From assembly GCA_018825965.1 (NCBI GenBank), contig JAHKAA010000005.1, positions 1 through 64,000 on the forward strand: 64,000 nucleotides of DNA, in the 5' to 3' direction. Shown piece after piece: positions 1 to 7,487 of this stretch. The notes under the pieces are model-generated. The model did not search any database. It saw only the letters and a program-made list of their open reading frames with translations, and was not told where the DNA came from. The translations under genes were made by a program, and so were the position numbers. Position 1 is the first letter of the stretch. Each line of letters begins with the position of its first letter. The stretch is from Gammaproteobacteria bacterium (GTDB lineage Bacteria > Pseudomonadota > Gammaproteobacteria > Enterobacterales > Alteromonadaceae).

Positions 1-183
1 CCTTGTGAGACAGGCTAACACCGCAGTGCAATCGCCCAGCGACTCCCTTCGGGCGGGGCTAAAAGCGCTTTATGCCGCGTTAACTGTTGTCGCTTTAGAA
101 CCACTAAAGCTTCCAACAGCTGCCTTGCCTAAAGCGCTTTTTTCTCCCGCTGAATTCTGCATCTTGAAGTTACTTGGGTATCG
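1..183. mobile_element. structured sequence, probable end of an insertion element
   Basis: This stretch does not continue the trhP reading frame that begins right after it; a stop codon lies in that frame at 151-153. It can fold strongly. A perfect 12-bp inverted repeat (AAAAGCGCTTTA at 61-72, its complement at 130-141) encloses a second hairpin (GCTTTAG at 92-98 with CTAAAGC at 104-110). A C/G-rich palindromic stretch lies near 40-60. Subterminal hairpins next to an interrupted gene are typical of IS200/IS605-like element ends, but I do not recognise the element and no transposase is visible. A contig misjoin is the alternative. Confidence 0.35.
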
Positions 184-771
184 TTCTTTAATTCCAAAGA
201 CTTACGCGCAGTGCAGCATATTCAGGCGTTGACCACCATGGGCGTGCATTCACTGAAAATAGAAGGCCGCACTAAGTCGCCTTATTATGTGGCCCGCACT
301 GCACAAGTGTATCGTCAGGCTATAGATGATGCGATGGCGGGTAAGGCGTTTGACCCTATATTGCTGCAGCAACTGAATGGCATGGCGAATCGGGGTTTTA
401 CCGAAGGCTTTTTGCGCCGTCATGTGCCTGCTGATTTGCAAAACTATCAAAGCAGCCACAATGAAGGTGAGCAATTGCTGGTGGGTGAATTCAGTGGCGA
501 AATCAATGCTCAGGGTCTGGCTTTAGTGCAGGTCAAAAATCGTTTTAGCTTTGAAGATCAGCTGTTGCTGATGACACCAGCTGGCGTCACGCCTGTCGAT
601 GCCATTTTTTATGCCGAAGATGGTTGTCAGTTGCTGATTGCGCCAGGTTCTGGTTATCAGGTTTGGTTGCAACTACCTGATGGTATCAGTCCGAAGCATG
701 CTTTTTTACTGAAAGAGCAAAAAACGCAGCCTGAGCAGAGGTGTGGGGAAAAATCATGTCAGTGTGGATAA
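184..771 (+). pseudogene. trhP: TrhP/YegQ tRNA hydroxylase, 3' fragment
   Basis: This matches the C-terminal part of the U32-peptidase-family protein TrhP (YegQ), which makes 5-hydroxyuridine at position 34 of tRNAs. The frame opens with NSKDLRA and then MGVHSLKIEGRTKSPYYVAR, both hallmark TrhP segments, and runs through FTEGFLRRH to the C-terminal beta-domain. Only about 195 residues remain of the roughly 450 expected. The N-terminal domain, including the cysteine-bearing segment, is missing because similarity stops near base 184 against unrelated structured DNA. A GTG at 211 could start translation of the remnant. It is probably an insertion-disrupted gene, though the upstream half may lie beyond the window. 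The 3' end overlaps yfhL by 16 bases. Confidence 0.72.
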
Positions 772-950
772 CACCGGACTGCATTCATTGTGATCTTTGT
801 GCACCTGAATGCCCGAACACAGCTATTTACAGAGCGGAGCAGCAGTATCAGGTGGATGCTGAACTTTGTACTGAATGTGAAGGTTTTTATGACAAAGCTG
901 CTTGTATTGAGGTTTGCCCGCTGGATTGTATTGAATTTGTTTCTGTATAA
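756..950 (+). CDS. yfhL: YfhL family 4Fe-4S dicluster ferredoxin
   Basis: A 64-residue ferredoxin. The first cluster motif is CIHCDLCAPECP and the second has CTEC followed by a short insertion and CIEVCP, the arrangement typical of YfhL/Fdx-type 2[4Fe-4S] ferredoxins. I chose ATG 756 rather than the upstream GTG at 741 because MSVWITPDCIHC matches the usual family start and places the first Cys near residue 9. It overlaps the end of trhP, so the two are translationally linked. This fits work in E. coli connecting YfhL to TrhP-dependent tRNA hydroxylation. Family assignment is secure; the partnership is inferred from adjacency and recalled literature. Confidence 0.9.
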   Translation: MSVWITPDCIHCDLCAPECPNTAIYRAEQQYQVDAELCTECEGFYDKAACIEVCPLDCIEFVSV

Positions 951-1079
951 AGCTGCTGGATAAACATTTTTTTAAAGCATTTTTTCCTCCTTTGCAGGTT
1001 TTATCACTAAACTGTTGAAACAGAGCCACAAGCTTCACTGAGTTGTGGCTGATTTCAAATGAGATGCAGGATGGTGTGA

Positions 1080-1520
1080 ATGACTGACCCTTTTATGTTA
1101 GCCGCTATAGAACAGGCCAAAAAAAGTTTAGCTGAAGGGGGGATCCCCATAGGTTCTGTGCTGGTGATCAATGGCAAGATTGTGGGCCGTGGCCATAATC
1201 AGCGGGTGCAAAAAGGCAGCTGTGTGTTGCATGCAGAAATGGATTGCCTGGAAAATGCCGGTCGTTTAACGGCCAAAGACTACCAAAGCGCAGTTTTGTA
1301 TTCCACTTTATCCCCTTGTGATATGTGCAGTGGCACAGTGTTGTTGTACGGTATTCCTAAAGTAGTGGTAGGCGAAAACCGTACTTTTCAGGGGCCTGAA
1401 GCTTATGTTCAGAGCAGAGGGGTTGAGCTGGTGATCCAGGACAATATCGAATGTGTGCAACTGATGCAGGACTTTATCGCCACTAAACCAGAATTATGGA
1501 ATGAAGATATAGGGGAATAA
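1080..1520 (+). CDS. nucleoside/cytosine deaminase, yeast FCY1-like
   Basis: A 146-residue zinc-dependent deaminase. The catalytic site is clear: HAE (His51, Glu53) binds zinc and shuttles protons, and PCDMC supplies two more zinc ligands. Compared with TadA or CMP deaminases, the sequence is strikingly close to yeast cytosine deaminase FCY1: EGGIPIGSVLV, GRGHNQRVQKGS, LYSTLSPCDMCSGTVLLYGIPKVVVGEN and the C-terminal WNEDIGE all have near-identical counterparts there (WFEDIGE in yeast). Likely reaction: cytosine to uracil, for pyrimidine salvage. It is followed one base later by the GGDEF gene, so the two may share a transcript. The deaminase fold is certain; cytosine as substrate is inferred from the FCY1 resemblance. 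Confidence 0.88.
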   Translation: MTDPFMLAAIEQAKKSLAEGGIPIGSVLVINGKIVGRGHNQRVQKGSCVLHAEMDCLENAGRLTAKDYQSAVLYSTLSPCDMCSGTVLLYGIPKVVVGENRTFQGPEAYVQSRGVELVIQDNIECVQLMQDFIATKPELWNEDIGE

Positions 1521-1521
1521 G

Positions 1522-3147
1522 GTGAAGGCAGGCTGCGTTATGCTCAGTGTGCTGATGGCTGCTACGCAGGTCTCAGCTCAGGCATCGACAGGCGAAAACA
1601 CCAGCTTTGGCTGGCTGTTTTTGGCTGCCGCTGCTTTTTGTTTTATTCCTGCAGCATTGGTTTTTCTGATTTTTGTCTTTCGGGTCAATCGTAAACTCAA
1701 AGCTATGGTCATTTCAGGCCAGAGAGCCGCCCTGATGCAGCAAAACCGTAGCAGGGTGCTGGCTATGATTGTTGAACAAGTGCCTTTGGAACAGGTGTTG
1801 GATGCTCTGGTGGAAGGGGCTGAACAAATGGATCCTTCAGCCTGCTGCACAGTGTTATTACTCGATGAACAAGGGTTTTTACATCTGGCCTCAGCGCCAC
1901 ATTTACCTGCTGAATACAATGCAGCTATCGACGGTCTTGCGGTGGGGAATGGGGTGGGCTCCTGTGGTACAGCAGCCTACTCGGGCCAGAGGGTCATAGT
2001 GGAAGATGTGCGGGTTCATCCCTACTGGCAACCCTATCAGGCTTTGGTGGAGTTAGCAGGTATCCGTTCCTGTTGGTCTGAACCTATTAAAAACCGTCAG
2101 GGTAAGGTGCTGGGCACTTTTGCTATTTATCATAAAGAAGTCACAGTACCCTCAGAGCAAGACATCCAGCTTATTTGCGAAAGTGCAGCTTTGGCAGAAA
2201 TTGTGATTGAACGCAGCAATGCCATTGAAGCGCTGAAACGCAGTGAAGAGCGGCACAGGTTATTAGCGGATCATGCCACAGACGTGATTTGGACTATGGA
2301 TCTGGCCGGACATTTTACTTATATCAGCCCTTCAGCTGAAAAACTGACGGGTTATCCGGTGACTGAACTGATGCAACAACAAATGCAGCAATTGATCACG
2401 CCTGAGTCTTATGCTCAGATCAAACTGCAAATGAAAAAAGCCGCAAAAGCTTTGCAGGCAGGAGAGGCTTATCCTGATTATGTTGGGGAAGTGGAACAGG
2501 TATGCAAAGACGGACGCAGAGTCTGGAGTGAAGTGAAAATTTCGGGCATGTATGATGGTGAAGGCAAGTTTGCCGGCATTTTAGGAGTCAGCCGTGATTT
2601 AACAGAGCGACGTAAAATAGAAGAACGTATGCGTTATATGGCGCAGCACGATACCTTAACAGGCCTTCCTAACCGCACTTTGTTTGCCGACCGCTTACAA
2701 AAAGCCCTGCAATACGCCATGAGGCACCAAAAATCTCTGGCTTTAATGTTACTCGACTTAAACAAATTTAAACCTGTGAACGATACTCATGGTCATGCAG
2801 TGGGTGACTTGTTATTACAGCAAGTGGCAGAACGTTTGCAGTGTGTAATCCGATCCTCCGATACAGTGGCCCGTATAGGAGGGGATGAGTTTATCATTTT
2901 GTTGCCGCAGATTGATGAATCTCATCATGGCGCCATGGTGGCCGAAAAAATTCAGCAGGCCATAGCCAGACCTTTTGATATTCATGGTTTGGAAATCCAA
3001 ATCAGCTGCAGTATAGGCCTGGCCTGTTACCCACAGGATGGTGAAACTGATCTGGCTTTGAACAAAGTAGCGGATCAGCGCATGTATCAGCAAAAAGCTG
3101 CTGTGGCGCAGGCGCGTATGAACCCTTTAGATCTTCAAGCCGAGTAA
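1522..3147 (+). CDS. GAF-PAS-GGDEF diguanylate cyclase
   Basis: A 541-residue signalling enzyme expected to make cyclic di-GMP at the inner membrane. A signal-anchor-like N-terminus precedes a transmembrane helix at about residues 30-53. Then come a GAF domain (about 75-235), a PAS/PAC domain (about 240-365, starting SEERHRLLADHATDVIW) and a GGDEF domain (about 375-530). The active site is intact (GGDEF at 453-457), and an RxxD inhibitory site (RSSD, 444-447) lies five residues before it, so product inhibition is likely. The start is a GTG at 1522, one base after the deaminase stop; ATG 1540 is an alternative. The 3' end overlaps the convergent cobW-family gene by 21 bases. Confidence 0.88.
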   Translation: MKAGCVMLSVLMAATQVSAQASTGENTSFGWLFLAAAAFCFIPAALVFLIFVFRVNRKLKAMVISGQRAALMQQNRSRVLAMIVEQVPLEQVLDALVEGAEQMDPSACCTVLLLDEQGFLHLASAPHLPAEYNAAIDGLAVGNGVGSCGTAAYSGQRVIVEDVRVHPYWQPYQALVELAGIRSCWSEPIKNRQGKVLGTFAIYHKEVTVPSEQDIQLICESAALAEIVIERSNAIEALKRSEERHRLLADHATDVIWTMDLAGHFTYISPSAEKLTGYPVTELMQQQMQQLITPESYAQIKLQMKKAAKALQAGEAYPDYVGEVEQVCKDGRRVWSEVKISGMYDGEGKFAGILGVSRDLTERRKIEERMRYMAQHDTLTGLPNRTLFADRLQKALQYAMRHQKSLALMLLDLNKFKPVNDTHGHAVGDLLLQQVAERLQCVIRSSDTVARIGGDEFIILLPQIDESHHGAMVAEKIQQAIARPFDIHGLEIQISCSIGLACYPQDGETDLALNKVADQRMYQQKAAVAQARMNPLDLQAE

Positions 3148-4188
3148 AGGCCGCAGGCTTTTTTCCAGTTGTTCTCTGGATAACTGGTCGGTAATAAACA
3201 CCAGTTTGCTTTGCCTGTCGTCATTGGGCCAATGTGTCAGCACAGCTGTTGGGTGCAATAGCTGCTGTACCCCATGGATCACTACAGGGCCGGGAAATCC
3301 TTCAACGTTTAAAATTGCTTTTACACGCAGTAACTGATGGCCCATCTCTGGCAATAAGGCGTCCAGCCAGAGTTGGATAGCAAACAAAGTGACAGGGCGG
3401 GTTATCTGATAGCAGTAGGTGTTGATCGTATCCTGGTGTGAGCTTTTCTCATTGCCAGTTGAAGCTGGAAATGATGTCAGCGGGCTCTGGTTCAAGGGTT
3501 CAAACTGCGCGGAACCAAAATTTAGCCAGTTGGTTAGTGGTGTGACAGACTGAACGGGTTCTACATGATCCAACTCCAGCAAAGCAGAGAGAGCAGTGAC
3601 GCCTTGTTCAGAGGACTGCACAGGGGCAGAGGGGTTGAGTTGGCGAATGCGCTGCTGCACCCAGGTTAGAGTGTCCTCATCAGCCAGATCCTGTTTGGTT
3701 AACAGGAGCAAGTCGGCTACCGCAACCTGACGTTTAGCTTCCCGGTACTGACTTAAAGTATGCAGCGCATTCACTGCATCTACCGTAGTCACAGTGCCCT
3801 GCAATCTGTATTGGTGAAAAATTTTCTCGTTGGAAATTAGCGTGCTGAGTATAGGACTTGGGTCTGCCAGACCTGTAGTTTCGATAATAACCCGGTCAAA
3901 ACTTTTGATGCCGTTGCGGCTGAAACGCCAGCTGATGTCAGTCAGGGTTTTCACCAGATCGCCTCGTGTGGTGCAGCAAATACAGCCATTGGACAGTTCG
4001 ACAATTTGCTCTTCAGTGCTGCGGCTGACCAGCAGGTGATCCAGGCTGGTTTCGCCGAATTCATTGATAATCACCAGGGCTTTACTGAAGGCTGGATCTT
4101 TTATCCACTGGTTCAGTAAGGTGGTTTTGCCGCTGCCTAAAAAGCCAGTCAGCAGATAAAGTGGAATACGCTGTGAGCTTATGGTCAT
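3127..4188 (-). CDS. CobW/COG0523 family GTPase, zinc-related
   Basis: A 353-residue G3E GTPase of the COG0523 metallochaperone family. Walker A is GFLGSGKTT at residues 15-23, and the metal-binding CxCC motif (CICC) is at 69-72. A C-terminal CobW_C domain follows (LTSFPAS onward). ATG 4188 was chosen because it overlaps the zur stop codon (shared ATGA), whereas the longer reading frame would start inside zur. It is last in the run merC-zigA-DUF1826-zrgA-zur-cobW, so it is probably zinc-repressed. COG0523 members deliver zinc to enzymes during starvation; the client here is unknown. It is a second, divergent paralogue of the GTPase at 5788-6996. Confidence 0.88.
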   Translation of the reverse strand: MTISSQRIPLYLLTGFLGSGKTTLLNQWIKDPAFSKALVIINEFGETSLDHLLVSRSTEEQIVELSNGCICCTTRGDLVKTLTDISWRFSRNGIKSFDRVIIETTGLADPSPILSTLISNEKIFHQYRLQGTVTTVDAVNALHTLSQYREAKRQVAVADLLLLTKQDLADEDTLTWVQQRIRQLNPSAPVQSSEQGVTALSALLELDHVEPVQSVTPLTNWLNFGSAQFEPLNQSPLTSFPASTGNEKSSHQDTINTYCYQITRPVTLFAIQLWLDALLPEMGHQLLRVKAILNVEGFPGPVVIHGVQQLLHPTAVLTHWPNDDRQSKLVFITDQLSREQLEKSLRPLLGLKI

Positions 4189-4613
4189 TCTGTATGATCC
4201 TTTTGGCAAGATGCGCATATGCCATGAAATTCAACAGGCTGCTGATTTAGCTTAAAACCTGTGGCTGCTATTTTGCGTTTTTGTTGTTGCAGTGGATTTG
4301 AACTGGCCGAAAAAGTCACGGCCTGACAAATTTCACAGATCAGGCACTGGCCGGGTTCCGTCAGGTCATTGGGCAAAGCGACAAATTTATTGACCGACAC
4401 CAGCTTTACCACCAACTGCTTCTCCAGTAAAAAATCCAGACAGCGGTACACCAGCATAGGGTGAATGATGCGCCCTATTTGTGGGCGCAGCAGGTCGATA
4501 ATTTCATAAGCAGACAAAGCACGTTGTTGCTGTTGCATCAACATATACACGGCTTTGCGATTGCCGCTGAGTTTCAGCTCTGTTGGTGCTTGCTCTGTTG
4601 TGGCTGTCTGCAT
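4185..4613 (-). CDS. zur: Zur, zinc uptake Fur-family repressor
   Basis: A 142-residue Fur-superfamily regulator. The N-terminal winged helix contains ALSAYEIIDLLRP and VYRCLDFLLEKQLVVKL, which parallel the E. coli Zur segments SAYDLLDLLR and VYRALDFLLEQGFVHKV. Zinc ligands are visible: Cys90, Cys93 and Cys96 in QCLICEIC, and His130 with Cys133 and Cys136 in HGICASC. The usual TPQR before the helix is replaced by LSGNRKAVY. It lies within the operon it probably controls, since a Zur-type box at 7424-7446 is the only strong candidate operator upstream of the gene run. Choosing Zur over Fur or PerR rests on motif similarity and zinc context. Confidence 0.9.
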   Translation of the reverse strand: MQTATTEQAPTELKLSGNRKAVYMLMQQQQRALSAYEIIDLLRPQIGRIIHPMLVYRCLDFLLEKQLVVKLVSVNKFVALPNDLTEPGQCLICEICQAVTFSASSNPLQQQKRKIAATGFKLNQQPVEFHGICASCQKDHTE

Positions 4614-4616
4614 AGG

Positions 4617-5189
4617 TCAGTCCAGCGATAGCTGGTGGTCAGCTGGCGTCAAAGTGGCAGCGGACTGCCCCTTTTGTGTGATCCAACTGCTATGGATCTG
4701 CTGCAAGTCCGGGAACAGACTAAACAAGTTCACCTTTAGCGTCACCGACTCTGTTACCGCCTTGCAGCTGAACTGATAACTGGCTTCTATATCGGAATGA
4801 CCTGCATGCTTGTGGTCATGGTCATGGTCATGTGAGTGTGAGTGTTTGTGTTCAGCCCCTGTATGCTGTTGCAGTTCGGCCAAATTTGATTGATGGTGCT
4901 TCAGGTGACAGTCTGCCCCTGCAATGCTAAACAGCTTGTCAGGTTGATCCAGCAGAGTTTTGGCTTTTTTCACAGCATCAAGTTCAGCTGGTGTTTCGGG
5001 CTGATGCTCAAAGCCCAGAATATCTGAACCTGTGGCATAAAAGCTGATCTGTAAATCTGTCGCCAGTTGAAACAGCTCAAGCCGGGCTACTCCATGCTGA
5101 TGGGCTCTGGTGTCAGGCTGTTCTGCCTGAGTGTAGACACTAAGCAGGGTGCAGCAACTGGCGAAAATAAAAGGTAAGCGCATAGACAT
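4617..5189 (-). CDS. zrgA: ZrgA-like periplasmic zinc-binding protein (DUF2796)
   Basis: A 190-residue exported protein. A signal peptide (MRLPFIFASCCTLLSVYTQA) comes first, then the DUF2796 pattern HQHGVARLELFQLATDLQISFYATGSDILGFEH, which is close to ZrgA of Vibrio. A histidine/aspartate cluster at residues 109-131 (HSHSHDHDHDHKHAGH) is an obvious zinc-binding loop. ZrgA supports zinc uptake by the ZnuABC importer in Vibrio; no znuABC is visible in this window. Start could be either Met1 or Met3. The gene sits between DUF1826 and zur and shares their transcript and presumed Zur control. Confidence 0.85.
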   Translation of the reverse strand: MSMRLPFIFASCCTLLSVYTQAEQPDTRAHQHGVARLELFQLATDLQISFYATGSDILGFEHQPETPAELDAVKKAKTLLDQPDKLFSIAGADCHLKHHQSNLAELQQHTGAEHKHSHSHDHDHDHKHAGHSDIEASYQFSCKAVTESVTLKVNLFSLFPDLQQIHSSWITQKGQSAATLTPADHQLSLD

Positions 5190-5203
5190 TCTCCGGATAT
5201 AGA

Positions 5204-5788
5204 TTATTCGCCTACTGGATCCAGGCTCAGCAGCAAGCGGGGTTGATCGGTATGAGGGGAACGATGCCAGATGGCTCCGTCTTTATTGCCAGTCCAGCCA
5301 GACCCTTTTAATAGCGCAACCTCACCGGTACGGATCTGCTGGTAAGGCTGTTGGCTTTGTGCTGTGGTTCCGGCATGCCACTCTGTGGCAGGGCCTGAAT
5401 AAGTGACCAGTAAACGTGCTGCTACATGGTCAGTATGAAAACGGGGGCACATCGCTTTTTCCAGTCGTTTTAGCCGAACTCCTACTGCAGAGCAATCCAT
5501 CAGGCAGGTCAACATCTGGCTCAGTAATTCCAGATCGGCAATAAACTCGGTCTTCCCTTCAGCGTCCGGCAAACGATTCTGCAGCAATCCTGTCAGCTCT
5601 TCAGGTTCAGCGACCAGTTGCAGATCTGCAAATTTGCTTAGACCAGCAGCATAAGTCCGGATGCGCTGACTGAGTTCACGCTGCCAAATCACCAGATTAA
5701 CATCAGGCTGAAACAGCTCAGTCAGTATATCGCTGGAACTGCTTTGCAGTTGTTTCATCTGGGGTAGAAGTTGAAAGGCCGCCAGCAT
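5204..5788 (-). CDS. DUF1826 domain protein in the zinc operon
   Basis: A 194-residue soluble protein of family DUF1826, whose biochemical role I do not know. Recognisable segments are QPDVNLVIWQRELS, CPRFHTDHVAARLLVTYSGPATEW and GWTGNKDGAIWHRSP. These carry several conserved His, Asp and Trp residues (HTDH, HRSP) that could form a metal site, perhaps of a cupin-like oxygenase. That reading is speculation. ATG 5788 was chosen because it shares bases with the zigA stop (TGATG), which indicates coupled translation, and because the longer frame would run inside zigA. Its place between two zinc GTPases suggests a metal-sparing or alternative enzyme, possibly a client of ZigA. Confidence 0.8.
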   Translation of the reverse strand: MLAAFQLLPQMKQLQSSSSDILTELFQPDVNLVIWQRELSQRIRTYAAGLSKFADLQLVAEPEELTGLLQNRLPDAEGKTEFIADLELLSQMLTCLMDCSAVGVRLKRLEKAMCPRFHTDHVAARLLVTYSGPATEWHAGTTAQSQQPYQQIRTGEVALLKGSGWTGNKDGAIWHRSPHTDQPRLLLSLDPVGE

Positions 5789-6996
5789 CAGGAAAATTCC
5801 GCCTGAAAAGGACTGGTGAACGCTTTCCATTCGTTGATGGATAAAGCCAGTTCTTGTTCTGTCAGCAGGCACTGCTCTAATTGTTTCAGCATCTGTGCCT
5901 GATCCAATTGCTGGCCAATAAACACCAGTTCTTGCCGACAATCCCCAAAAGGCCCGACAAAGCTGCTTTGAATACTGTGCACAGCTTCTGCGTCATCCGG
6001 CCATTCATCTTGTGGTACTGCATGCCAAAACAAACCTGCCATACCATAACGGGCAATGCCGCCAGCCTGATGCCATTGCCATGCATAGTCAGGTTCACTG
6101 GCCAGCCAGAAATAACCTTTGGATCTCAGCAGTTTACCCTGAGGCCAGTCCTGATGCAGGAAGTCATAAAACCGTTCTGGATGAAAAGGGACACGAGCCT
6201 GAAAGGCAAAACTGCTGATGCCATATTCTTCCGATTCGCTCTGATGTTCGCCCCGTAATTCTTTTAACCAGCCTGGTGCTTGCCGGGCTTTTTCAAAATC
6301 AAATAAGCCTGTTCCGAGCACTTTGTCGATGTCTATTTTGCCCTGACTGGCCTGATGAATTTGCGCCGTACTATTCAGTTTGCGCAGTATGGCTTTGAGT
6401 TCCTGCACATCGTGCTCACTGACTAAATCTGCTTTGCTGATCACTAACAGATCACAAAACTCGACTTGTTCGATCAGAAGATCCGCCACACTACGCTCGT
6501 CTTCTTCACCCAGGCTTTCGCCTTTCTCCTGCAATGAACTGGCTTCGCGATAATCTTTTAAAAAGTTCACTGCATCCACCACTGTCACCATGGTATCGAG
6601 CCGTGCTATGTCGGATAAACTCTGGCCCTCTTCATCGGCAAAAGTAAAGGTTTCAGCTATAGGCAGGGGCTCTGAAATGCCTGTTGATTCAATGACTAAA
6701 TAATCAAAACGGCCTTCGCGGGCTAAGCGGCCCACTTCCAGCAATAAGTCTTCGCGCAAGGTGCAGCAAATACAACCATTGCTCATTTCCACCAGTTTTT
6801 CTTCAGCACGATTCAGACTGACTTCGTTTTTCACTGTGGCGGCGTCAATATTCAGCTCGCTCATATCATTAACGATCACCGCCACTCTGCGGCCAGCTCT
6901 GTTGTTAAGGATTTGATTTAGCAACGTTGTTTTGCCTGCGCCTAAAAAGCCGGAGAGCACAGTGACGGGTAATCTTTTATCTAAGGAGTTATTCAT
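5788..6996 (-). CDS. zigA: ZigA-type zinc metallochaperone GTPase
   Basis: A 402-residue COG0523 GTPase of the ZigA/ZNG1 type. Walker A is GFLGAGKTT (16-24), a [10 protein letters not shown] switch-like segment follows, and the metal motif CICC is at 75-78. Later come [13 protein letters not shown] as the guanine-specificity motif, and a CobW_C domain with [10 protein letters not shown] and RSKGYFWLA. In Acinetobacter, ZigA binds zinc and GTP and supports metalloenzymes in zinc starvation. The gene lies 2 bases downstream of the merC-like gene and overlaps DUF1826 by one base, so all three are cotranscribed. Presumed regulation is repression by Zur through the 7424-7446 box. Confidence 0.92.
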   Translation of the reverse strand: MNNSLDKRLPVTVLSGFLGAGKTTLLNQILNNRAGRRVAVIVNDMSELNIDAATVKNEVSLNRAEEKLVEMSNGCICCTLREDLLLEVGRLAREGRFDYLVIESTGISEPLPIAETFTFADEEGQSLSDIARLDTMVTVVDAVNFLKDYREASSLQEKGESLGEEDERSVADLLIEQVEFCDLLVISKADLVSEHDVQELKAILRKLNSTAQIHQASQGKIDIDKVLGTGLFDFEKARQAPGWLKELRGEHQSESEEYGISSFAFQARVPFHPERFYDFLHQDWPQGKLLRSKGYFWLASEPDYAWQWHQAGGIARYGMAGLFWHAVPQDEWPDDAEAVHSIQSSFVGPFGDCRQELVFIGQQLDQAQMLKQLEQCLLTEQELALSINEWKAFTSPFQAEFS

Positions 6997-6998
6997 AG

Positions 6999-7370
6999 TT
7001 AATTCGCCAATGCAGCAGGAATATGGCTATTCAGCAGGCGTCTGTTCAACAGATGCGCTGCAATCAAAATAAAACCACCTAAAACTGCCAGCACAGGCTC
7101 TGCAGATTCAGGCACAAAAAGAGAGATCAGCAACAAGCTAAAACCCAGACCGCCAATCAGTAACGGCTTCATATTACGATGCTTCACCCATGACAGCGGC
7201 AGACTCCAGGCCAGGATCAGACTGATCGGAGCCAGCAATAAATAATGCACCCACTCGGATTCAAACCAGGCGCCAATCAGACCTACACCACCCAGTGCCA
7301 ACAACACAGGCGTAAACAAACAATGCAGGATACAAAGCCCTGATAAACACACTCCTAACAAATCTTTCAT
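6999..7370 (-). CDS. MerC-domain small membrane protein
   Basis: A 123-residue inner-membrane protein with four predicted helices. The MerC-family signature is near the N-terminus: [19 protein letters not shown], with Cys8, Cys13, His16 and Cys17 on the first helix. MerC proteins were first known as mercuric-ion transporters, but many chromosomal members occur in zinc-regulated loci. With no mer genes nearby, a role in zinc or other divalent-cation handling is more likely. It is the first gene of the minus-strand operon, and its ATG lies about 55 bases from the Zur box. Family call is good; the transported ion is inferred. Confidence 0.82.
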   Translation of the reverse strand: MKDLLGVCLSGLCILHCLFTPVLLALGGVGLIGAWFESEWVHYLLLAPISLILAWSLPLSWVKHRNMKPLLIGGLGFSLLLISLFVPESAEPVLAVLGGFILIAAHLLNRRLLNSHIPAALAN

Positions 7371-7423
7371 GGTTTTTGCCTTATTTGATGGTACAGGGAC
7401 TTGCCAACTTACGGTGATTTCGT

Positions 7424-7446
7424 GATATGTTATATTATCACAATTC
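7424..7446. promoter_or_regulatory. Zur box between the two halves of the zinc locus
   Basis: A 23-bp near-palindrome whose core ATGTTATATTAT closely matches the remembered enterobacterial Zur consensus (GAAATGTTATA, one free base, then the complementary half). The left half GATATGTTATA differs from GAAATGTTATA at one base; the right half TATCACAATTC differs at two. It sits in the only intergenic gap between the divergent merC-like and znuD genes, where it could repress both. The AT-rich core may also contain a -10 element. Strong by sequence match and context, but untested. Confidence 0.82.
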
Positions 7447-7487
7447 GTGAAAGCAACTGAAACTGATTTTGTTTTTTGGGGAAGTGC

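Noticed and set aside
5..232. 75-residue open frame at the window start
   Set aside because: It runs across the structured element and into trhP in the wrong frame; its composition is not protein-like.
5789..5941. N-terminal extension of the DUF1826 protein
   Set aside because: The extension lies entirely within the zigA coding sequence; the overlapping ATG at 5788 with TGATG coupling is the better start.
6999..7370. Mercury-resistance transporter
   Set aside because: The MerC motif is real, but there is no merR, merA or merP nearby and the gene sits in a Zur-type operon, so mercury transport is unlikely as its role.
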